In this document: positions 34,001 to 39,971 of the stretch, piece after piece
Position numbering within the stretch: the first letter of the stretch is position 1
Layout of the letters: each line of letters starts with the position of its first letter
Source: Chloroflexota bacterium
GTDB lineage: Bacteria > Chloroflexota > Chloroflexia > Thermomicrobiales > JADLAZ01
Reading direction: 5' to 3'
Assembly: GCA_020849725.1 (NCBI GenBank)
Contig: JADLAZ010000038.1
Location: 1-41,878, forward strand
Length of the DNA: 41,878 bases
Translations under genes and position numbers: made by a program
Notes under the pieces: model-generated
What the model saw: the letters and a program-made list of their open reading frames with translations, nothing else
Told to the model about the DNA's origin: nothing
The model's database searches: none

Positions 34001-34601
34001 GGTCGTCCAGCCCGGGCGTGCCTGAGCCGGCATCGACCTCATGCATCAGTGGCGGCCCAGCCACCACATCGACCGGGCGCTGGTCAGCGGCCAGGCCACC
34101 GGGGTCAGAGACCACCGGCGCCGGCGGTGTGGTTGCTGCCGGCACGCCGGCACGCGGGGCGAGCGTCAGCGGCGCCCCACGGTCGGTTGGGTCGGCCGTG
34201 GATGTGGCCTCAGCCAGCGTGGCCGCCACCCCCCAGTCGATGGCCTCCTCCGCTGGCGCGGTGACCTCGTCCCACGGTTGCGCGCCCGCGACTGGCGTGA
34301 CGACGCGAGCGATCGGCCAGCGTGGCGGCTGGCCGGCGGTGGCCGTGACTGTCGGCAGCGGCCGGCGGCGCAGGAGGAACGACAGTGCCGGCAGTGACAT
34401 CAGGAGGCGATGCTGGTCCCGTCCGATGCGCTGGCTGAACGTCAGGTGCCGCTCCAGCCGGCTGATGAGCGATGTCGCCAGGCGGTTGCCGGCCGCGATC
34501 GCCTGCGGCTGCCAGCCGCCGCCGCTGGGTGGCAGTGTCAGCGGCAGTGGTGGCCGGCGCGTGGTCAGTGGGATGAGTGGGGCGCGCGTTGCAAGCGCCA
34601 T
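31098..34601 (-). CDS. Giant eCIS core-domain (DUF4157) protein with HExxH and a long low-complexity N-terminus
   Basis: The protein has 1167 residues from ATG 34601 with AGGAG upstream. About the first 930 residues are Ala/Pro/Thr/Val-rich with few secondary-structure signals, including recurring 'LSLVLQRPL'/'LSLTLQRQS'-like pieces. The DUF4157 domain is near the end: APLRERFERLLHAPLGDVDI, then ALLAHELVHVIQQR with the zinc-protease-like HELVH at 1007-1011. The C-terminus DVRKLAQSVYEIIKDDLAAE RERRG is the short helix that often ends eCIS proteins. DUF4157 marks eCIS cargo or cargo-related proteins. Its place between the tube 2 and LysM genes, and the absence of another tape-measure-sized gene inside the structural block, leave open whether it also has a structural role. 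Confidence 0.85.
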   Translation of the reverse strand: MALATRAPLIPLTTRRPPLPLTLPPSGGGWQPQAIAAGNRLATSLISRLERHLTFSQRIGRDQHRLLMSLPALSFLLRRRPLPTVTATAGQPPRWPIARVVTPVAGAQPWDEVTAPAEEAIDWGVAATLAEATSTADPTDRGAPLTLAPRAGVPAATTPPAPVVSDPGGLAADQRPVDVVAGPPLMHEVDAGSGTPGLDDPAARLAGSILARHTADWTVLVGEAASDEATGATDADTDVPAAETWTEAEPWWWASGEPIETAAADATLASSLGPAGRAPWPATRPTLARLARRHLDPPTGPAARPALPLVAMTTLTDTVAAAPVTSVPPVARGAAEPGAITPLPTAAEAPDAGVYAGAAALVGGDALGSSEQPATGAPWPSLARLTEAVAPGLAATAGFIAALARSPARDAVAGSRADDGAGGGVLPGAAGPPGASRPTGVAGQPLLSLVLQRPLDPRYPGRLTGSPGDESPTPGSTPVLPLPLSPATPSPGLASATLPAPRADWGSSVLAPAVVPATLTPETSVADEGAEVVPSLTEAGLGLDAPSDSATAALQLPIGARASLAPVRAAPELARPPAPWTMLDRTAASHGARDPFVSPASTTTGDGGEPVVTPAAAQIRTGTAAMRRQERGLATPWPVAAPALLGALAPSVVARVTDLLRSRPMAVDSAGVTLGRDMAMSGQLRDEGIATLGTEPAHVAATGGGLTSLRPPLSLTLQRQSGAGQPVPYGIGSALAADTTADDVEVADRQSATPVAATSDVEPWRALPDLAAPVTASGAEVAAGVTTAPLVWLTEPTISPALIPWQPAGLTATLARTWSVPAQATIDRPDAADHPHRPPAPAGAAPLAAIRRDRLAAPPPTAGAMDSAPILPAARAGVDLSAGDLAHAPAPAAMPWLPSVFDVAATGAEAVLARSLWPIIARATGPQRAAAQHMTASSGAPLHAPLRERFERLLHAPLGDVDIHSDAAAGEATAALGAAAVTVGPRIFFAPGRFQPEAPASDALLAHELVHVIQQRTGPARMALKRLDGGHTSDDLADEPAAEAAESGVLALHQAGAFAPHALPLARLPATGPASPNGGSESYTHFDLTGPALGTEAAPAIARITSTTYEGDSSSIERAEGGTAPAGPAEGQTRPGEGPDVRKLAQSVYEIIKDDLAAERERRGRWL

Positions 34602-34620
34602 GCGCGGCTCCTCGAGCAGG

Positions 34621-35100
34621 CTAGGCGAGCCGGATGCCCTGATGGGCCAGCTCCAGCGTCTCGATGGCCACAGCGTTGTCGCTCGATTTCCACGATGGGC
34701 CGACCCATTTCACCGGAAAGGCGTTGACGATGTTCCAGCGCGCGGTCTCCTCAGTCGGATAGTTAGGGTCACGCAGCACGATCGAGAACGAGTGGCGGAT
34801 GATCTTGCCGTGAACGATGTTCCAGTGCCAGTCCCACAGTGCGCTGTCCCACTTGCCATTGGCACGCGCCGATGGGCGAGCGACGCCCTTCTTCAGGGTG
34901 ATGTTGCCGAACTTGGTGCGCACCGGCAGCCGGTGAATGTGGGTGTTGACCCCACCCTCCTTGTACTCAAAGATCTCAGTTTCGATTTGCAGGCCGGTGC
35001 ATTCGCTGAAGAGCGCCTCGGTCATACCCTTCAACTCGACCCAGTAGTGGTAGCCGGCGAAGGGCCGGCTGATGAGCGCGGCCCGTGGTGGAAGAGCCAT
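34621..35100 (-). CDS. Tail tube protein 2 (Afp5-type)
   Basis: This 159-residue protein is of the gp19/Hcp-like tube family: AGYHYWVELKGMTEALFSEC, TGLQIETEIFEYKEGGVN, GNITLKKGVARPSA, ALWDWHWNIVHGK and the ending VAIETLELAHQGIRL. It differs from the main tube protein by an inserted loop (HRLPVRTKFG), as in Afp5/Pvc5, which join the tube to the baseplate. AGGTAG precedes the ATG. Confidence 0.92.
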   Translation of the reverse strand: MALPPRAALISRPFAGYHYWVELKGMTEALFSECTGLQIETEIFEYKEGGVNTHIHRLPVRTKFGNITLKKGVARPSARANGKWDSALWDWHWNIVHGKIIRHSFSIVLRDPNYPTEETARWNIVNAFPVKWVGPSWKSSDNAVAIETLELAHQGIRLA

Positions 35101-35115
35101 GGTGCTACCTCGTGA

Positions 35116-35376
35116 CTACGGCTCGACCGGTGTATCGAGAATCGACCAATCGAAGGGTTCACTGGTCGCCTCGCCGTTCAGCCGCTGGTTGATCTTGCTG
35201 ATCTCCTCCACCCACCGACGCCGGTCGGCATGCTCCAGGTCGAGAATGTGCGCGAGCGGCCAGTGAAAATGGTAGGCGATGTAGGCTACCTCCTCATGCA
35301 ATTGATCGAGGGGGTAGCCTACGATCCCCCCGGTGCACCGGCCTCCACCGCGAAGTCGTGACCGCACTCCGGGCAC
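35116..35376 (-). CDS. Small eCIS protein, DUF6760-like
   Basis: The conserved part is YPLDQLHEEVAYIAYHFHWP, then LAHILDLEHADRRRWVEEIS and KINQRL, a pattern I know from small eCIS proteins (DUF6760) placed between tube genes. The start is unclear. The frame overlaps the end of the upstream gene; a GTG at 35376 or 35367 would add about 17 residues with no family likeness, whereas no good start codon lies directly before the conserved part. It probably acts in tail assembly beside the T4-baseplate-like protein. Confidence 0.75.
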   Translation of the reverse strand: MPGVRSRLRGGGRCTGGIVGYPLDQLHEEVAYIAYHFHWPLAHILDLEHADRRRWVEEISKINQRLNGEATSEPFDWSILDTPVEP

Positions 35377-35687
35377 TTGACAGGGATGGTCGAACTGCCA
35401 GTCTCGTTGATACGCCGGTAGAAATCCTGCAGAAAGGCCAGGTCGGCCGAGAACAGGCTCTCCACGAGGCCAGGGTTGATCTGCTCCACCGCGCCGATTT
35501 TGGTCACGACCCGCGACAGCAGGATGATGCTGAGGTAGGCGCTGTTGGCCTTGACGCGCGGGTCGCGCAGCGGTGCGATCTCGTCGATCGCTGTCGCCAG
35601 GCGCATAACACCCTTCTTGTGAACCTCACCGCTGCCGTCGACGTAGCCAAGCGGCAACGTGAAGGGAAACTCCGTCTGCAACTTCAT
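35319..35687 (-). CDS. T4 baseplate-like tail assembly protein with C-terminal zinc ribbon
   Basis: The protein has 122 residues: FPFTLPLGYVDGSGEVHKKG, VMRLATAIDEIAPLRDPRVK, YLSIILLSRVVTKIG and SLFSADLAFLQDFYRRIN. This is the pattern of the T4-baseplate/assembly family found in eCIS. The C-terminal VKCPECGHDF (Cys105, Cys108, His110) may bind zinc. The end overlaps the small DUF6760-like gene, as in other clusters where these two act as an assembly pair. Confidence 0.85.
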   Translation of the reverse strand: MKLQTEFPFTLPLGYVDGSGEVHKKGVMRLATAIDEIAPLRDPRVKANSAYLSIILLSRVVTKIGAVEQINPGLVESLFSADLAFLQDFYRRINETGSSTIPVKCPECGHDFAVEAGAPGGS

Positions 35688-35806
35688 GCGGTCCTATCCC
35701 AGCGGGGACCGTCGTCGTTGCCGCACAGTCCATGGGCCGCTGAGCGGCTGCCCTCAGGCGTAGTCGGACGAGCGACGATCGTCGGTGTGTGCGGCGCTGG
35801 CGCCCC

Positions 35807-36247
35807 TTACTTGGTGCGCTTCAGGCCCTCGTGCGCGATCACGACCTCTTCAACGGCGATGTCGTTGTTGTTGGCGTTCAGACTCGGCCCGGAGATCTTG
35901 GTCGGCCAGCCATCGGTGAAACTCCAGCGCGCCACCTCGGCGTTGTCCTGCTTGAAGAGGACGACCGAGCCGTTCTTGCGCGCCTTCTCGACCTTGCCGT
36001 CCTCGATCATCTTGCGCCAGTCCCACAGCTCCATCACATCGGTGATGCCGCGCTTCAGCGTGATATCGCCCCACTTCAGGACGCCGGGGATCTTCTTGAT
36101 GATCGTCTTGCCTTCCTTGTTCGCTTCCTTGTACTCGATCACCTGGCTCTCTGACGTCAGGCCGCTGCACTCGCGAAAAAAGGCCTGCGTGATGCCGTCG
36201 ATCTCCAGCACGAAGTGATACCCAGTCAATGGATCGCGCTCGGGCAT
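35807..36247 (-). CDS. Main tail tube protein (Afp1-type)
   Basis: This 146-residue protein of the gp19/Hcp-like tube family carries DPLTGYHFVLEIDGITQAFF, RECSGLTSESQVIEYKEANK, GDITLKRGITDVMELWDW and IAVEEVVIAHEGLKRTK. Identical subunits stack as hexamers to form the inner tube. AGGAG and GGGAG precede the ATG. The gene follows the sheath gene after a 107-base spacer that holds a perfect hairpin. Confidence 0.94.
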   Translation of the reverse strand: MPERDPLTGYHFVLEIDGITQAFFRECSGLTSESQVIEYKEANKEGKTIIKKIPGVLKWGDITLKRGITDVMELWDWRKMIEDGKVEKARKNGSVVLFKQDNAEVARWSFTDGWPTKISGPSLNANNNDIAVEEVVIAHEGLKRTK

Positions 36248-36320
36248 CTCCCTGCTCCTCTCGTGGTTCGCGTCGGGTGACGCGGTGCATCATGTCCCTC
36301 GACTCGTCGCACCAGCAGCG

Positions 36321-36345
36321 CCACGCCGGATCGTACCCGGCGTGG
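36321..36345 (-). promoter_or_regulatory. Perfect hairpin between sheath and tube genes
   Basis: CCACGCCGG (36321-36329) pairs with CCGGCGTGG (36337-36345) around a seven-base loop. No T-run follows on the minus strand. It could protect the upstream mRNA end or act as a partial terminator and so set sheath:tube dosage. Confidence 0.45.
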
Positions 36346-36354
36346 CCGAACCTG

Positions 36355-37968
36355 CTAGGCGATCTCACCTGCCCACTGGCTGACACGGAAGATGACGAAC
36401 TCGGCCGGCTTGACCGGGCAGATGCCGATCTCACAGACGAGCATGCCCAGATCGCGCGACTCGACGGGGTTCAACTCGGCGTCGCATTTGACATAGTACG
36501 ACGCTTCCGGTGTCTCACCGAACAGCGCGCCATCACGCCAGACCATCGTCAGGAAGGCGCCGACGTTGCGGCGGACGCGCTCCCACAAGCTCATGTCGTT
36601 CGGCTCGAAGACGACCCACAGGGTGCCGTTCTTGATCGATTGCTCAACCATGATGAACAGCCGACGCACGTTGATGTAGCGCCACGAGGGGTCGCTCGAC
36701 AGCGTGCGCGCGCCCCAGACGCGGATGCCGCGGCCGGGGAAGGCGCGGATGCAGTTGACGCCGATGGGGTTGAGCGAGTCCTGCTCGCCCTTGCTGACCT
36801 GATACTCCAGCCCGATCGCGCCCGAGACGGTCTCGTTGGCCGGCGCCTTGTGGACGCCACGCGTGCCATCAACGCGGGAGTAGATGCCGGCCATGTGGCC
36901 GGACGGTGGCACCTCGATCAGCATGTCGTTGGCGCCGGTGGCGAACGGGTTGGCGACCTTGATCCAGGGGTAGTAAAGCGCGCCATACGACGAGTCGAAC
37001 GGCGAGTTCCGCCGCCACTCGCGGATCTGCTGGGGCTTCATGCCGCGCGGGGCGTCAAGGATCGCGAAGCGGTCCTTCTGGTTGGTGCAGTGAGTGAGCA
37101 GCGCCTCCTGCAGCGCGACCACGCCGTCCATGCCGAACTTGTCAACGATGCGCGGCGCCATGATGTCCGGAAAGCAGACCATGGTGCAGTCGTCAAGCAC
37201 CTCCAGGCCGTTGACGCCGGTGCGTTCGCTGGCATCGCCCTTGAGGTCGTCGAGCGATACTTCGACCTGATTGGAGCGGACTGCCGCCAGCGCCTGGCTG
37301 TTTGGCACGTTTGCCAGCGTGTAGGTGTCCTGCCGGGGCAAGAGATCGGCCAGGCCGGCGTCCGGTCGGGTCAGCTCGGCAGTGATGATCTTGCTCTCGC
37401 GCTGCAGGACGGCGTCGATGTTGCGGGCGCGCGGCCCGCGGGCGCCGACGGTCAGGTTGTCGAACTCTTCGCGCGTGTCGCCGCGACGGATGGTCACTTT
37501 GACCTGGTCGGTTGGCGCTGGGTCACCGCTGGCCGGCCCGACCTCGATGATGATGTTGTCGCCGGTTTGGCCATCATCACGCGGGCGCAGCCGCAGCGCC
37601 TCGGCCAGCGTGCCGCTCGCGCCGGGCAGCGTCAGGCTGGGCATCGTCAGTTGCGGCACGCTCGCGCGGCCGTCCGAGGCAACATCGGTCTGGTCCGGGC
37701 CGGGCAATCGGGTGATGTAGGCGCGCGTGCCGCCGTTGTTGAAGTAGCCATAGACCGAGTGGGCCAGGTAGGCATCCGGCAGGAAGCCGCCAAAGCCCTC
37801 GGTGAACTGGGTCCAGCTCGTGACCAACGTCGGGCAGCCGACAGGCCCCTTGGCCGCGAAGCCGACGAACCCGGCCAATGCCGTGCCGACGGCTTCAATC
37901 GGCTTGGATCCCTTATCGACCTCCTCCATGTAGACGCCTGGGGAGAGGTACTGGCCCATCGGTGACAT
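36355..37968 (-). CDS. Contractile tail sheath protein
   Basis: The protein has 537 residues. The start (YLSPGVYMEEVDKGSKPIEA, VGTALAGFVGFAAKGPVG) and the end (WRYINVRRLFIMVEQSIKNG, FEPNDMSLWERVRRNVGAFL, YYVKCDAELNPVESRDLGML, PAEFVIFRVSQW) are the conserved sheath blocks that make the inter-subunit handshake. The middle (about 110-240) is the variable surface insertion. Only one sheath gene is present in this window, whereas Afp and PVC have three. AGGAG lies eight bases before ATG 37968. Confidence 0.95.
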   Translation of the reverse strand: MSPMGQYLSPGVYMEEVDKGSKPIEAVGTALAGFVGFAAKGPVGCPTLVTSWTQFTEGFGGFLPDAYLAHSVYGYFNNGGTRAYITRLPGPDQTDVASDGRASVPQLTMPSLTLPGASGTLAEALRLRPRDDGQTGDNIIIEVGPASGDPAPTDQVKVTIRRGDTREEFDNLTVGARGPRARNIDAVLQRESKIITAELTRPDAGLADLLPRQDTYTLANVPNSQALAAVRSNQVEVSLDDLKGDASERTGVNGLEVLDDCTMVCFPDIMAPRIVDKFGMDGVVALQEALLTHCTNQKDRFAILDAPRGMKPQQIREWRRNSPFDSSYGALYYPWIKVANPFATGANDMLIEVPPSGHMAGIYSRVDGTRGVHKAPANETVSGAIGLEYQVSKGEQDSLNPIGVNCIRAFPGRGIRVWGARTLSSDPSWRYINVRRLFIMVEQSIKNGTLWVVFEPNDMSLWERVRRNVGAFLTMVWRDGALFGETPEASYYVKCDAELNPVESRDLGMLVCEIGICPVKPAEFVIFRVSQWAGEIA

Positions 37969-38163
37969 GAGCGCGCTCCTTTCGTGAGACCTGCCCCACC
38001 CTGATGACCGACCAGGGCCGATAGCGCGACCTGCGCGTGACTGACGGCCGGTGTGTTCGGCGCATCGGCTCAGCCGGCACCGCGATGGCTACGATGACCC
38101 GGTCCTTCCATATGAACGGTGAGCGGCGGCTGAATTCTGCCACGATCCGAGCCGACTCTCGGC

Positions 38164-39414
38164 TCAATCGGCCGACGACGGCTCGTCGTCCAGCACGAGA
38201 TCGTAGGTCGCGGCCGGCACGGTCAGCTCGCAGCGGCGCAGGGGCTGCCCGGGCACCTGCACGCCGACCCAGTGCGTGCCGGCCGGCACGGTGAACAGCG
38301 TGAAGGCGCCCTCGCAGGTCGTGATGACCGATTGCTCGGTGCCGGCGCCGCGCCCATAGCCGATGCCCTCGCGACGCGACCCACTGGTGTAGAAACCGCC
38401 GGCACGATACCCGGTTGGCCGGCCGAGGCCGCCGGCGGCCAGGAAGTACACGCGGGCAGTCTTGATGATCGCGCCGGTCGCGTCGCGCACCGCGCCGTTG
38501 ATGGTGAAGCCGTCGGCTTCGCGCACGGTGTTCGGGCCGTACGTCAGACCGGTCAGGCCATCGCTGGCGGCCGGCGCGGCGCTGCCCACGAGACTGGCGC
38601 CGGCCGCCCCGGCTGCCCCCGCTGGGCTGGCTGTGCTGGCGGTGGACGCCTGCCGCGCGCCTCCGCGCCGCGACCGCGCGCCACCAGCGCCAGCCGCAGG
38701 ACTGCCACCGCCCGGCGCCGGATCGCCATCGCGGCCACCCGCGTCGGAGCTACCGCCGGGTGTGCCACCGGGTCCGCCGCCGGGTCCGCCGGGTCCGCCG
38801 GGTCCAGCTGCGCCTCCGCCGGCGCCATTGCCGTCGGGCGGGCGGCCCAGCTGGGTCGACTGGATGCGCAGCGGGCTGAGCACGAACGGCGTGAGCGCTG
38901 GCGCGTCGACCTCCAGCGGCAGCGTGATGACGTAGTTGACCGACGGCTTGAGTTTGTTCTCCAGCGCCGACCAGAACTCGCCGGGGCTGCGCAGCGGGCC
39001 GCCGTCCGGCTGGGCGACCGACGTCGGGATCTCCAGCTCGATGTTGGCCAGCGGTCCCTGCAGCAGGTCGCGCGGCATCTCTGAGAACTGCGCCAGGGTC
39101 AGCAGCACCTGCCACAGCAGCCGGTGCTCATCCTCGACGGCTTTCGTCCAGGCAGTGATGAGGTAGGACAGGTTGATTCGCCAGGGCGGCTTGCGCACGC
39201 GGGCGGTGCGGCCCTCGCGCTCGGCCCAGACGCCGGCGGCGCGCAACTGCCGGTTCTCGTGGATGTCGAACAGGTAGCAGTTGATCGTTGGCCGCGAGAT
39301 CGAGGCCGCCCAGTCCCGGTCGGGGATCTCAAAGCGGATGTCGATCTCGGCTGGGTCCAGCCCGGCGCGGTCGATCAAGAGGCGGCGGATCGTCTCGTCC
39401 AGGTCGCTGATCAT
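38164..39414 (-). CDS. DUF4255 (Pvc16-N-like) cap/terminator protein with Gly-rich linker and beta domain
   Basis: The protein has 416 residues. Residues 1-190 match DUF4255/Pvc16 N: LDETIRRLLIDRAGLDPAEI, RPTINCYLFDIHENRQLRAA, RVRKPPWRINLSYLITAWTK and NVITLPLEVD-like segments. Afp16/Pvc16 caps the tube and sheath and fixes particle length. A Gly/Pro/Ala linker follows (about 205-290, with collagen-like GGPGGPGGGPGGTPGG). The last part (290-410) is a beta sandwich of the carboxypeptidase-regulatory kind (EGAFTLFTVPAGTHWVGVQV). The extra domain is longer than a minimal cap and might bind a surface or another protein. Confidence 0.88.
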   Translation of the reverse strand: MISDLDETIRRLLIDRAGLDPAEIDIRFEIPDRDWAASISRPTINCYLFDIHENRQLRAAGVWAEREGRTARVRKPPWRINLSYLITAWTKAVEDEHRLLWQVLLTLAQFSEMPRDLLQGPLANIELEIPTSVAQPDGGPLRSPGEFWSALENKLKPSVNYVITLPLEVDAPALTPFVLSPLRIQSTQLGRPPDGNGAGGGAAGPGGPGGPGGGPGGTPGGSSDAGGRDGDPAPGGGSPAAGAGGARSRRGGARQASTASTASPAGAAGAAGASLVGSAAPAASDGLTGLTYGPNTVREADGFTINGAVRDATGAIIKTARVYFLAAGGLGRPTGYRAGGFYTSGSRREGIGYGRGAGTEQSVITTCEGAFTLFTVPAGTHWVGVQVPGQPLRRCELTVPAATYDLVLDDEPSSAD

Positions 39415-39425
39415 GTGTGGCCTTC

Positions 39426-39929
39426 TTAAGCGAGTGCGAGACCCTTTTCAGCATCGGCGACGGCTGCGCGCGGCTCGGCCTCTCCTGCCATAACACGCCG
39501 CAGGGCGTCATGATATACTTCGGCACTATCCATGGCGCACACAATCGCATTGCGGACCAAATGGCGAGTGAGTGCACCACCCGTGAAGTCAAAGCTCGAC
39601 TTAAAGCGCACCCCGCCGTTCGAATAGTCCATTTCATAGTTGCCGATGCTCAACCCATAGTTGACGCGGGTAATGAATTCAGCGACTCTGGGTCGAAGCT
39701 TCTCCGTAGTCCTATCCGGCGCCTCCAAATAGAAGACAAAGCGCTTCTCCTCAGGCAACACGTAGGCAAGACCCGTAAGAACCGGACCACCTTTGACAAT
39801 GCTGACCAGGAAGGAATATCCAGCATCACCTTCAATCGGCTGCGGATCAACGTCTGAACTTTCCAGTATCTCACGAACGGTGGCCAGCATCGCCTTCATC
39901 TGGTCCTGCTCACCGCTGCGTGACGTCAT
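39426..39929 (-). CDS. YbjN-family protein between effector and cap genes
   Basis: The protein has 167 residues from ATG 39929 (GGAG upstream). It contains FVFYLEAPDRTTEKLRPRVA, EFITRVNYGLSIGNYEMDYS, GGVRFKSSFDF and LVRNAIVCAMDSAEVYHDAL, the YbjN pattern. The YbjN fold resembles type III secretion chaperones. The gene follows the effector-like gene after about 40 bases and has a lower GC content than the structural genes. A chaperone or immunity role for the effector is an inference from fold and position. Confidence 0.8.
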   Translation of the reverse strand: MTSRSGEQDQMKAMLATVREILESSDVDPQPIEGDAGYSFLVSIVKGGPVLTGLAYVLPEEKRFVFYLEAPDRTTEKLRPRVAEFITRVNYGLSIGNYEMDYSNGGVRFKSSFDFTGGALTRHLVRNAIVCAMDSAEVYHDALRRVMAGEAEPRAAVADAEKGLALA

Positions 39930-39971
39930 CGGAGAACTCCTTCTCACAAGGGGCGGTCGCGACCGGCGCGG

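Noticed and set aside
33568..35115. Plus-strand frame of 515 codons over the DUF4157 gene
   Set aside because: The product is Ser/Ala/Gly/Arg low complexity with no domain, whereas the minus frame has HELVH and a ribosome site.
36229..37965. Long open plus-strand frame of 578 codons
   Set aside because: It is antisense to the sheath gene and biased to Asp/Val/Arg, the mirror of GC-rich coding DNA.
37969..38163. Promoter for the sheath gene in the 195-base gap
   Set aside because: GAATTC and CATATG-like hexamers are present on the minus strand at 17-base spacing but match the consensus too poorly to report.
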